Notes under the pieces: generated by a model
Databases searched by the model: none
What the model was told of the DNA's origin: nothing
Seen by the model: the letters and a program-made list of their open reading frames with translations, nothing else
Translations under genes and position numbers: made by a program
Assembly: GCA_013359235.1 (NCBI GenBank)
Contig: JABWCE010000007.1
Span: 90,609 to 142,953 of the forward strand
Source of the DNA: Bacteroidota bacterium
Lineage (GTDB): Bacteria > Bacteroidota > Bacteroidia > NS11-12g > UBA9320
Length of the DNA: 52,345 nt
Direction of reading: 5' to 3'
In this document: one piece after another, positions 26,686-35,019 of the stretch
How the letters are laid out: the number at the start of each line of letters is the position of its first letter
Numbering within the stretch: position 1 is the stretch's first letter

Positions 26686-27300
26686 TTATCTTGGTGGTAC
26701 TCCGTCATTATCGGGCGGAAATTCATTGTTTTTCTTTTCTTTTGCTTTGTCTTTTTCTTCTTTGGTTGGTACTACTCCCAATGATGAAAGCACATTGTCG
26801 CTTTTATCATATTTTGCATTGCTAAAAAGCATTGTCATATCGCTTGATTTGTCGAAAATAAAATCAAACCCTTCATCTTTTGCTAATTTTTGAATAGCTT
26901 CAAAAATTTTATCTTGAATTGGTTTTACAAGTTCTTGTCTTTTTTTGAAAAGTTCACCTTCGTATCCAAATTTATCTTGTTGAAACTTTTTAGCTTCTTT
27001 TTCTTTTGTAATAATTTCATCTTCCCTTTGTTTTTGCTGTTCTGCCGTTAACAAAACCTTTTCTGCCTGATATTCTTTATACATTTTATCAATGTCGTCA
27101 TACTTTTTATCAATCTCTTTTTGCCATTGCTCGGCAAGTTCGTCTAATTTTTTTTGAGCAGATTTGTATTCGGGCAAAAGAGACAAGATGTATTCTGTGT
27201 CAACATAAGCAAATTTCTGTGCATAATTGGTCAAAGGTGTAATTAATAGAACATATAATACGATTAATGATTTTTGAAATATAGTTTTCATTGCTTTCAT
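26686..27300 (-). CDS. OmpH/Skp-family periplasmic chaperone (longer paralogue)
   Basis: A 204-residue paralogue of the downstream OmpH gene. It has a signal peptide, then KFAYVDTEYILSLLPEY, a long Lys/Glu-rich coiled coil, and FDFIFDKSSDMTMLF. It has an extra C-terminal charged tail (EEKDKAKEKKNNEFPPDND) absent from the shorter copy. The start is ATG 27300; a second ATG three codons later is equally possible. It is first of the tandem pair ended by the terminator at 26108-26135. Confidence 0.92.
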   Translation of the reverse strand: MKAMKTIFQKSLIVLYVLLITPLTNYAQKFAYVDTEYILSLLPEYKSAQKKLDELAEQWQKEIDKKYDDIDKMYKEYQAEKVLLTAEQQKQREDEIITKEKEAKKFQQDKFGYEGELFKKRQELVKPIQDKIFEAIQKLAKDEGFDFIFDKSSDMTMLFSNAKYDKSDNVLSSLGVVPTKEEKDKAKEKKNNEFPPDNDGVPPR

Positions 27301-27433
27301 TTTTTTAATTGTAATTTTCTATTGCAAATTTTTCTCCTTTGATAAATAAAAATGCAAACATACATATTTTTCGGGGGTTGAAAATATTTTTTTAAAATTT
27401 TGGATTTTTTTTAACTGAATTGTTTTTTGAACA

Positions 27434-27946
27434 TCAGTGTTTCAAAATTATTATATCGGTAGTTGCAAAATTGCTTTTATGCAGGCTACGGTCGCTTATC
27501 ATACATTCCATTCTTACACTATCGGGAAATATACCTGGATAGGGCGAAGCAGGTATGCGTACTTCAAATTCGCCATAAACTTTGCGTTTTTTTTTGCTTT
27601 CATTTAATCTTTTAAACCTTTGATTAAAATTTATTGTATCATTAGTTCCTGTTTTTAATACCTGTTGCCAAATGCCATTCTTATTTGTCAAATATTTTAT
27701 TTTCAAATTGTAAAAATATTCGTTTCCAAAGTTAAAAGGTGGTTGTGTATCGCTTTCTGATAAGCCTAAATCTCCATCGTTGTCAGAATATTTTATTGAT
27801 AATTTTATTATACTGTCGTTGCCCTTATTATTTTTGTACATTGTAATTTTGCCAATGCTTATTTGAGGTGCAAGAAGCCCGCTTGGCTCGTCTTTGCAGG
27901 CGTTGAGTATTAAAACAAAACACAGTATTTTGATTGATTTTTTCAA
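27434..27946 (-). CDS. Small lipoprotein of unknown function
   Basis: A protein of about 170 residues. From TTG 27946 it has a lipoprotein signal (LKKSIKILCFVLILNAC, lipobox LNAC), then a beta-rich domain with DNDGDLGLSESDT, which looks calcium-binding-like. Another in-frame TTG at 27976 would add ten residues; no ATG is available. I know this type as a common unannotated Bacteroidota lipoprotein but cannot name a function. Its 5' end overlaps that of the divergent LuxE-like gene by about 17 bp. Confidence 0.7.
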   Translation of the reverse strand: MKKSIKILCFVLILNACKDEPSGLLAPQISIGKITMYKNNKGNDSIIKLSIKYSDNDGDLGLSESDTQPPFNFGNEYFYNLKIKYLTNKNGIWQQVLKTGTNDTINFNQRFKRLNESKKKRKVYGEFEVRIPASPYPGIFPDSVRMECMISDRSLHKSNFATTDIIILKH

Positions 27947-28901
27947 ACAGAAAATATTTAACTCAGGTTTCGACAAACTTTGGTCAGAGATTTTTAAATT
28001 TCAGGTCAAAAATAATAAAGTTTACTCTAATTACCTCAAAAACCTTAATCTTGACGTTGAAAAAATCAGTAATTCAAATCAATTGGTTTTTCTTCCTGTT
28101 GAATTTTTCAAAAATCAAATTATTACTACATTAAACGATAAAAGTTTTGATTTTTGTTTCGAAAGCAGTTCTACAACAGGGAAAGGAGTGAGTAAGCATT
28201 TTGTGAGTGACATTGAGTTTTATAAACTTACAACTCAAAAATGTTTAGAATATTTTTATGGAGATATTAAAAACTTCAACTTCAGGTTTTTGTTACCTTC
28301 ATATTCTGAAAGAAAAAACTCGTCATTAATTTATATGTCAGATTTTTTTTGCAAATTATCGGGTAATGGCGGTTATTACCTGAACAATTATGATGATTTG
28401 ATAAATGATTTAAGAAAAGACAAGAAAAACGGAAAAAAATCAATTTTGTTTGGGGTGAGCTTTGCTCTTTTAGACTTTGCCGAAAAATTTGAGATTGATT
28501 TGAGTGATGTTATTGTAATGGAAACCGGTGGAATGAAAGGTCGCCGTAAAGAAATTACAAGTTTTGAAATTCATGATTTTTTGAAAAAACGCTTCAATTT
28601 ATCTAACATACATTCTGAATATGGTATGACTGAACTATTTTCACAGGCTTACTCAAAAGGTAATGGCAAATATGAATGCCCACCTTGGATGAAAGTTATT
28701 ATTACTGAACTTAACGACCCCTTTGCTATTCAAACTATTGGAAAAACAGGAATAATAAATGTTATAGATCTTGCCAATATTTACAGTTGTTGTTTTATAT
28801 CAACATCAGATATTGGTAAACTAAACGATGACGGAACTTTTGAAATATTAGGCAGGGCTGATTTTAGCGATATAAGAGGCTGTAGCCTTTTGTTTGAATA
28901 A
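27930..28901 (+). CDS. LuxE-like acyl-protein synthetase / acyltransferase family protein
   Basis: A protein of about 323 residues, from TTG 27930. This start matches the family pattern, in which an aromatic/Lys-rich helix precedes FKFQVKNNKVYSNYLKNL. Further family features are FESSSTTGKGVSKHFV, FLLPSYSERKNSSLIYM, METGGMKGRRKE and HSEYGMTELFSQAYSK, which resemble adenylate-forming LuxE/PaaK-like enzymes. The protein would activate an acyl or aryl acid. The substrate is unknown and no other lux-like gene is present. An upstream TTG at 27894 also exists but is less likely. The 3' end is 6 bp from the convergent CNNM gene. Confidence 0.82.
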   Translation: MIDFFKQKIFNSGFDKLWSEIFKFQVKNNKVYSNYLKNLNLDVEKISNSNQLVFLPVEFFKNQIITTLNDKSFDFCFESSSTTGKGVSKHFVSDIEFYKLTTQKCLEYFYGDIKNFNFRFLLPSYSERKNSSLIYMSDFFCKLSGNGGYYLNNYDDLINDLRKDKKNGKKSILFGVSFALLDFAEKFEIDLSDVIVMETGGMKGRRKEITSFEIHDFLKKRFNLSNIHSEYGMTELFSQAYSKGNGKYECPPWMKVIITELNDPFAIQTIGKTGIINVIDLANIYSCCFISTSDIGKLNDDGTFEILGRADFSDIRGCSLLFE

Positions 28902-28907
28902 AAATTT

Positions 28908-30158
28908 TTATTCTTCAAGAATTTTAATTCTCACAAGGTCTATTCTGGCTTCGTCAAGTTTCAAAATTTCAACCCTAAACTTATTAATTTTTAAAATTTC
29001 GCCTGTAGAAGGAAAACTGCCATGTTCGGCAATAATATATCCGGCAAGGGTTTCATATTCGCCTTCGGGTATTTTAAAATTGTATTTTTCGTTTAAATAA
29101 TCAACTTGAAGAGCGGCTGAAAATTCGAATTCATATTCTGAAAGTTGTTTTTCTACCAAATCAGTATTATCATCATGCTCATCTTCTATTTCGCCCAAAA
29201 TTTCTTCAATAATATCTTCAACTGTAATAATACCGGCGGTTCCTCCAAATTCGTCAACTACCAAAGCAATACTTTTGCGTTTTTTAACAAACTCATTTAA
29301 CATTTGCTGGGCTGTACGGCTTTCGTTTGTAATAAGTATCGGCACCATAATAGATTTTAATGAACGTGGTTTTTTAAACATATCTATTTGGTGAATATAA
29401 CCAACTATATTGTCAATACTATGCTTATAAATCAAAATTTTTGAATGACGGGTTTCGGTAAATAAATTGAGCAATTCTTCTATTGTCGATTCGTAGTCTA
29501 TTGCAGCAATCTCGGTACGTGGCACAATGCAATCTCTAACTTTTACATTTCCAAAATCAAGTGCGTTTATAAGTATTTCGGCATCTACTTCACTTTTTTT
29601 GTTTGACTGAAGAGTTTCGGTAATAAAATTTCCTAAATCTACTTTGCTAAATGCCGGACCTGTTTCTATAAAAATTTGCTTTGTAACTAACTTGAGAATT
29701 TGTTTCGAAAGCCATATAATTGAATGAACAACAGGATAAAGCAAATAATAAATTAATTGAAAAGGATAGATAAAAACCGAAAGAATAAGTTCCGGATTTA
29801 TCCTAAAAAGTGCTTTTGGAATAAAATCGGCAGCCAAAAGTGCGATAGCTGTTGAAAACACAGTACTTATTAGCAATTTGCTTATTTGCGAAAATTGAAA
29901 TTTATCCAACACTTCGTTCATCAATTTTCCTATAAAAACTCCGTAAATAACTAATGCAATATTATAAGCTACAAGAATAGTACTTATAAATTTTGAAGGA
30001 GTTTTGAAATATGCAGAAACTATTGAAGCCCACTTACTGCCTTGCTTGCTTTTGAGCTCTACCCGTAATTTGTTTGAAGAAATAAACGAAATTTCAAGAC
30101 CAGAAAAAAAAGCTGCCATCATTAGCGATATAAGTATAGAAGACAATGGCAAAAACAT
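28908..30158 (-). CDS. CNNM/CBS/CorC-type membrane protein (hemolysin family)
   Basis: A protein of about 416 residues starting at ATG 30158 (a TTG five codons upstream is less likely). The CNNM transmembrane domain (about 1-180; FFSGLEISFISSNKLRVELK) is followed by a CBS pair (about 190-315; RDCIVPRTEIAAIDY, and AQQMLNEFVKKRKSIALVVD, EFGGTAGIITVEDIIEEILG). A CorC_HlyC domain ends the protein (about 330-412). Members of this family are linked to Mg2+/Co2+ export. It is more like the general TlyC/CorC type than GldE. Confidence 0.9.
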   Translation of the reverse strand: MFLPLSSILISLMMAAFFSGLEISFISSNKLRVELKSKQGSKWASIVSAYFKTPSKFISTILVAYNIALVIYGVFIGKLMNEVLDKFQFSQISKLLISTVFSTAIALLAADFIPKALFRINPELILSVFIYPFQLIYYLLYPVVHSIIWLSKQILKLVTKQIFIETGPAFSKVDLGNFITETLQSNKKSEVDAEILINALDFGNVKVRDCIVPRTEIAAIDYESTIEELLNLFTETRHSKILIYKHSIDNIVGYIHQIDMFKKPRSLKSIMVPILITNESRTAQQMLNEFVKKRKSIALVVDEFGGTAGIITVEDIIEEILGEIEDEHDDNTDLVEKQLSEYEFEFSAALQVDYLNEKYNFKIPEGEYETLAGYIIAEHGSFPSTGEILKINKFRVEILKLDEARIDLVRIKILEE

Positions 30159-30170
30159 ATTTTTGTTCTG

Positions 30171-30178
30171 CAAATATA
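30171..30178 (-). promoter_or_regulatory. Candidate -7 box for the CNNM gene
   Basis: TATATTTG on the minus strand matches TAnnTTTG and lies 12 bp before the ATG at 30158. No clear TTTG at the -33 distance was found. Confidence 0.35.
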
Positions 30179-30261
30179 GTTCAAATTTGATTTAGCATTA
30201 ATAAAACCAACTTCTCAAATTATTTCTCAACTTTTTTTAAAGTAAATTTTCAATAATTTCT

Positions 30262-30269
30262 TACTTTTG
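30262..30269 (+). promoter_or_regulatory. Candidate -7 box for the oxoamine synthase-gcvP transcript
   Basis: TACTTTTG on the plus strand matches TAnnTTTG. It would give a leader of about 140 nt before the ATG at 30417. The upstream -33 region is only T-rich. I see no glycine riboswitch in the leader. Confidence 0.3.
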
Positions 30270-30416
30270 CCGACTCAAAATTTAAAATCATTATTTGTAC
30301 ACCAAAAAAGTGAATTTGTTTAATATCAACGATAATTTTATTATTTCACAAACAATTTCAATATTCTTTTTTTATACATTAATGCGATACTCTACATATT
30401 TTTTACAAAAGTTTAA

Positions 30417-31655
30417 ATGAAAATTACAGAAAAATTAAAAAACAAACTCGGCCCGCTTGGCGACCACGCACATTATGCTCATGGTTATTACACTTATCCT
30501 CGTCTCGAAGGCGAAATAAGCAATAAGATGATATTTAACGGAAAAGAAAAATTAGTTTGGAGCCTAAATAATTATCTTGGTCTTGCCAATCACCCCGAAG
30601 TGAGAAAAGCCGATGCCGAAGGTGCTGCAAAATACGGAATGGCTTATCCAATGGGAGCTCGTATGATGAGCGGAAACACAAAACTTCACGAAGAGTTTGA
30701 AGCTAAAGTAGCAGATTATGTAAAGAAAGAAGATGCTTTTTTAATGAACTATGGATATCAGGGAATGGTTTCAATAATTGATAGCATAGTTGACAGGCAT
30801 GATGTAATTGTGTATGACTCTGAATCGCATGCTTGTATTATTGACGGTATGAGATTACATATTGGAAAAAGGTTTGTTTTTAAGCACAACGATATTGAAG
30901 ATTGCAGAAAACAACTTGAAAGAGCCGAAAAAATAGTGAAAGAAACCGGTGGAGCTATTTTGGTAATTACCGAAGGAGTTTTTGGGATGAGAGGCGACCA
31001 GGGGAAACTAAAAGAAATTGCAGAACTTAAAAAACAATTTGAATTTACACTATTGGTTGATGATGCACACGGTATTGGATGTATGGGACCCACAGGAGCG
31101 GGAACCGGCGAAGAACAAGGAGTACAAAACGAAATAGACTTATATTTTGGAACTTTTGCAAAATCTTTTGCAGGTATAGGCGGCTTTGTGGCAAGCACCA
31201 AAGATGTTATTATGTTTTTGAAATATAATATGCGTTCGCAGATTTATGCAAAAGCATTGCCCATGCCAATGGTTTATGGTGCTTTAAAAAGACTTGAACT
31301 TATGCGTTCTCATCCCGAATACCGCGAAAAACTATGGCAAATTACCCGTGCATTACAAAACGGATTGAAAAATGCAGGTTTTGATATCGGAGTTACAAAT
31401 TCACCCGTTACACCTGTTTACTTAAATGGTGGAATTCCTGAAGCCACTGCCTTAGTAAGCGATTTAAGAGAAAATCACAATGTTTTCTGCTCAATGGTGG
31501 TTTATCCGGTAGTACCCAAAGGGATGATTATTTTGCGATTGATTCCTACTGCTGTTCATACCCTCGATGATGTTGAAAGAACAATTGATGTATTTAAAAT
31601 AATAAGAAAAAATTTAACAGAAGGAAAATATAGCCCACAAGCAGTTCAAAATTAA
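30417..31655 (+). CDS. Alpha-oxoamine synthase, PLP-dependent (serine palmitoyltransferase-like)
   Basis: A 412-residue fold-type I PLP enzyme. Features: LNNYLGLANHP, the stacking His H138 (DSESHAC), the Asp/His pair LVDDAHGIG (about 213-221) and the PLP lysine K249 in GTFAKSFAGIGGF. The family condenses an amino acid with an acyl-CoA. The KSFAGIGGF context resembles serine palmitoyltransferases (TFSKS...GGF) more than 2-amino-3-ketobutyrate ligase or AONS (TLGKALGG type), and Bacteroidota make sphingolipids. However, gcvP follows after 9 bp, so a glycine-forming ketobutyrate ligase role cannot be excluded. Confidence 0.82.
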   Translation: MKITEKLKNKLGPLGDHAHYAHGYYTYPRLEGEISNKMIFNGKEKLVWSLNNYLGLANHPEVRKADAEGAAKYGMAYPMGARMMSGNTKLHEEFEAKVADYVKKEDAFLMNYGYQGMVSIIDSIVDRHDVIVYDSESHACIIDGMRLHIGKRFVFKHNDIEDCRKQLERAEKIVKETGGAILVITEGVFGMRGDQGKLKEIAELKKQFEFTLLVDDAHGIGCMGPTGAGTGEEQGVQNEIDLYFGTFAKSFAGIGGFVASTKDVIMFLKYNMRSQIYAKALPMPMVYGALKRLELMRSHPEYREKLWQITRALQNGLKNAGFDIGVTNSPVTPVYLNGGIPEATALVSDLRENHNVFCSMVVYPVVPKGMIILRLIPTAVHTLDDVERTIDVFKIIRKNLTEGKYSPQAVQN

Positions 31656-31664
31656 TACCAACAA

Positions 31665-34511
31665 ATGAAAAATAACAGTTTTAAAAACAGACATAACGGA
31701 ACAACCGAATCTTCAATTACCGAAATGCTTAAAGTAATTGGAGTAAAAACAATAGACGAACTTATTGATAAAACAGTTCCTCAAGATATTAGACTCAGCA
31801 ATAAATTAGAACTTGGAGTTTCATTGAGCGAATATGAATACAACAAACACATCAGAGCGGTTTGCGAAAAAAATAAACTTTACAAAACTTACATCGGTTT
31901 GGGATATTACGGAACAATTATGCCGGCAGTAATTCAACGTAACATATTTGAAAATCCGGGATGGTACACCGCATACACACCATATCAGGCAGAAATTTCG
32001 CAAGGCAGGCTCGAAGCTTTATTAAATTACCAAACAATGGTAATGGATCTTACTGCTATGCCCATTGCCAATGCCTCATTGCTTGACGAAGCAACCGCTG
32101 CTGCCGAAGCTATGTTTATGTTTTACAGCAATAGAAGTAAAGAAAAACAAAAAGCAGGCTGCAACAAATTTTTTGTTTCAAATTTGTGTTTTCCTCAAAC
32201 AATTGATGTGCTTAAAACTCGCTCAACCCCATTAAATATTGAACTTGTAATAGGAAATGCCGATACAATTGTTTTTGATGAAACATTTTTTGGAGCAATT
32301 ATTCAGTATCCTGATATAAATGGCGAAATAAAAGATTTCTCATCATTTGTTGAAAAAGCTAAAACCTTCAATATTCAGATTTGTGTAGCAAGTGATTTAA
32401 TGGCACTTTCTTTAATAACACCTCCGGGACAATGGGGGGCAAATTGCGTTGTAGGAAATTCTCAGCGTTTTGGAATTCCAATGGGTTTTGGTGGACCACA
32501 TGCTGCTTTTTTTGCCTGTGCCGAAGAATATAAACGTTCTATTCCGGGTAGAATTATTGGAGTATCGGTTGACGCACATGGAAACACAGCATTTCGCATG
32601 GCTTTACAAATGAGAGAGCAGCACATCAAACGCGAAAAAGCTACATCAAACATTTGTACTGCACAAGCTTTGCTCGCTATAATGGCTGGGATGTATGCTG
32701 TGTATCATGGCGAAAACGGTATAAAAGAAATTGCTTCGCAAATACACAATCTCACTTTTACTCTTGCTTCGGAACTGAAAAAAAATGGTTTTAATGTAAT
32801 AAACAAAAGCTTTTTTGATACCATTAGCATAGAAGTAGATGACAGCAAAACTCTACAAAAAATTGCTGAACAAAATGAAATTAATTTAAGAGTAAGCGAC
32901 CACAAAACTATTTCTGTATCGCTTGACGAAACTTGTGATATAAATGATGTTTTAGCAATTTTAAATATATTTTTAAAATCAAAAAATATCAATAAAAATA
33001 GTTTAGAATTAGCTGTTTCAGATGTTTTAAAAAACAATGGTTTACAAAGAACAACAGACTTTTTAAAGCATCCTGTTTTCAATTCATATCACAGCGAAAC
33101 CGAGATGATGAGGTATATTAAACGCCTTGAAAACAAAGATCTTTCTCTTGTACATAGCATGATTTCATTAGGCTCGTGTACTATGAAATTAAATGCTGCA
33201 TCAGAAATGCTCCCTCTTACAATGCCTGCATTTGCCAATTTACACCCATTTGTACCACAAAATCAGTCAGAAGGATATAAAGAAATAATTGATGAATTAG
33301 GTAATGCACTATGTAAAATTACAGGTTTTGATGCAATAAGTTTTCAGCCCAATAGCGGTGCTCAGGGCGAATATGCAGGTTTGATGGTTATAAGAGCTTA
33401 TCATTTATCTAAAAATAATACCAAACGCAATGTAGCATTGATACCTTCGTCGGCACATGGTACAAACCCGGCTTCGGCTGCAATGGCAGGGATGGAAATT
33501 GTGATAATAAAATGTGATGAATATGGAAATATTGATATTAACGATTTAAGACAGAAAGCAGAAGAACACAGCCAAACTCTTTCTTGTCTTATGGTAACAT
33601 ATCCATCAACTCACGGGGTTTACGAAGAAGGGATAAAAGAAATAACTTCTGTTATACATCAAAACGGTGGTCTTGTATATATGGATGGTGCCAATATGAA
33701 CGCACAGGTAGGTTTGACAAGTCCCGGGAATATAGGTGCAGATGTTTGCCACCTTAATCTGCATAAAACATTCGCCATACCACATGGCGGTGGCGGACCG
33801 GGAATGGGACCAATAGCAGTTACTAAACAACTCGCACCATTTTTACCTGGTCATTTTTCTATAAATTCTGGTATAAATTCAGTATCGGCATCACCCTATG
33901 GCAGTGCATTAATTTTACTAATTTCATATTCATACATAAAAATGCTCGGTGCCGAAGGTCTTACCGAAGCAACAAAAGTTGCAATTTTAAATGCCAATTA
34001 CATTAAAGCACGCCTTGCTAATCATTACTCAACACTTTATGCCGGCAAAAACGGTTTTTGTGCTCATGAAATGATTTTAGATTGTCATTCATTTAAGAAA
34101 GATGCAGGAGTTGAAGTAGGTGACATTGCAAAACGCTTGATGGACTATGGCTTTCATGCCCCAACAGTTGCATTTCCCGTACACGATACATTAATGGTTG
34201 AACCTACCGAAAGCGAAAGCAAAGAAGAACTTGACAGATTTTGCGAAGCTATGATTTCTATAAAAAATGAAATTGACGAGATTGCCTCAGGTAAATATCC
34301 AAAAGACAATAATGTATTGAAAAACGCTCCACATACACATAAAATATTGATTTCAGACAATTGGCAAAACTCATATTCAAGAGAGAAAGCTGCCTATCCA
34401 TTAAACTGGTTAAAAAATAATAAGTTTTTCCCATCTGTTAGCCGAATTGACAATGCTTTTGGCGACAGAAACTTAGTATGTGCATGCCCTCCAACCGAAA
34501 GTTATAATTAA
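31665..34511 (+). CDS. gcvP: Glycine dehydrogenase (aminomethyl-transferring), P-protein
   Basis: A 948-residue single-chain P-protein of full length. The N-terminal half starts RHNGTTESSITEMLKVIG and has YTPYQAEISQGRLEALLNYQ. The C-terminal half carries the PLP lysine in LNLHKTFAIPHGGGGPGMGP, plus SSAHGTNPASAAMAGM. It decarboxylates glycine and passes the methylamine group to the H-protein lipoyl arm. The other gcv genes are not in the window. It follows the oxoamine synthase with a 9-bp gap. The AT-rich DNA after the stop gives way abruptly at about 34680 to the GC-richer island flank. Confidence 0.97.
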   Translation: MKNNSFKNRHNGTTESSITEMLKVIGVKTIDELIDKTVPQDIRLSNKLELGVSLSEYEYNKHIRAVCEKNKLYKTYIGLGYYGTIMPAVIQRNIFENPGWYTAYTPYQAEISQGRLEALLNYQTMVMDLTAMPIANASLLDEATAAAEAMFMFYSNRSKEKQKAGCNKFFVSNLCFPQTIDVLKTRSTPLNIELVIGNADTIVFDETFFGAIIQYPDINGEIKDFSSFVEKAKTFNIQICVASDLMALSLITPPGQWGANCVVGNSQRFGIPMGFGGPHAAFFACAEEYKRSIPGRIIGVSVDAHGNTAFRMALQMREQHIKREKATSNICTAQALLAIMAGMYAVYHGENGIKEIASQIHNLTFTLASELKKNGFNVINKSFFDTISIEVDDSKTLQKIAEQNEINLRVSDHKTISVSLDETCDINDVLAILNIFLKSKNINKNSLELAVSDVLKNNGLQRTTDFLKHPVFNSYHSETEMMRYIKRLENKDLSLVHSMISLGSCTMKLNAASEMLPLTMPAFANLHPFVPQNQSEGYKEIIDELGNALCKITGFDAISFQPNSGAQGEYAGLMVIRAYHLSKNNTKRNVALIPSSAHGTNPASAAMAGMEIVIIKCDEYGNIDINDLRQKAEEHSQTLSCLMVTYPSTHGVYEEGIKEITSVIHQNGGLVYMDGANMNAQVGLTSPGNIGADVCHLNLHKTFAIPHGGGGPGMGPIAVTKQLAPFLPGHFSINSGINSVSASPYGSALILLISYSYIKMLGAEGLTEATKVAILNANYIKARLANHYSTLYAGKNGFCAHEMILDCHSFKKDAGVEVGDIAKRLMDYGFHAPTVAFPVHDTLMVEPTESESKEELDRFCEAMISIKNEIDEIASGKYPKDNNVLKNAPHTHKILISDNWQNSYSREKAAYPLNWLKNNKFFPSVSRIDNAFGDRNLVCACPPTESYN

Positions 34512-35019
34512 TAATTTATGGATTATTGGAAAATATTTTGAAATAAATATAATTAAAGTGAGAACTAAATTTCTTAAATTTTTAATTTAATAATTTAAAG
34601 TCGGTTTTATTTGATTAAAATTGATTTATCTCAAATTTATCAATAATTTTAAATAAATAATTTTATTGTTTATCGGTTTTGGGCTTGGCGAAGGTGGCGA
34701 TTTTCACCACAAATGTTGATGCGGAGAACCAATGTTTGATTAACCACAAATGTGTCTTCGGAGCACTGAACCGCCACTTTTGCCAAACCCTTGTTACCAG
34801 CTGGCGTTCTGTCTGTCGGGTTACTGTATCTCTTGTCTGTCGTGGCTTTGACTGTCTTTTGTGTCGGTTTATGGGTTGGCGTTTTTAAAATTTTTAGAAG
34901 GGAAGGAGATTTTAAAAAATAATTTTTCTCGGGAGGGAGAGGTGGAAGCTCTTACCACAGCTTTGGCTTGTGAGTCGGCTTTAAGGGGCTGTGGTATGTG
35001 CTTACATCTGTGCATTGGC
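34512..35019. other. Gene-free region at left edge of the island
   Basis: These 508 bp hold no convincing gene. 34512-34680 is very AT-rich and resembles the host intergenic DNA. From 34681 the GC content jumps, and a structured repeat element (34681-34801) is followed by G/T-rich sequence. A 9-bp perfect inverted repeat (TACCACAGC at 34953-34961, GCTGTGGTA at 34988-34996) lies just downstream of the Res gene. It has no T-tract, so it is a weak terminator candidate. Confidence 0.7.
34681..34801 (+). repeat. Structured hairpin/direct-repeat element
   Basis: Two 19-nt arms (34681-34699 and 34772-34790) pair with 16 Watson-Crick pairs, two G-U wobbles and one mismatch. Inside the loop a 21-bp pattern occurs twice with identical internal spacing: ACCACAAATGT, 5 bases, CGGAG at 34706-34726 and again at 34743-34763 (37-bp period). 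The element ends with TTGTTACCAGC (34791-34801), the reverse complement of which ends the island at 40613-40623. Confidence 0.75.

Noticed and set aside
28908-30158. Assignment as GldE
   Set aside because: The domain order (CNNM, CBS, CorC) is shared, but the N-terminus and membrane region look like the general TlyC/CorC type and no gld gene is adjacent.
30270-30416. Glycine riboswitch in the leader before the oxoamine synthase-gcvP genes
   Set aside because: The leader is AT-rich and lacks the conserved G-rich core or any convincing paired aptamer.
34791-34801. Integron attC site reading of the TTGTTACCAGC end
   Set aside because: attC needs GTTRRRY and its complement RYYYAAC as paired ends in direct order. 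GTTACCA does not fit RRRY, the two ends are inverted, and no integrase is visible.
34679-34888. Small plus-strand open frame (69 residues) in the left island flank
   Set aside because: It spans the hairpin and direct repeats and has no signal, domain or plausible composition. It is better explained as an accidental frame through a structured repeat.
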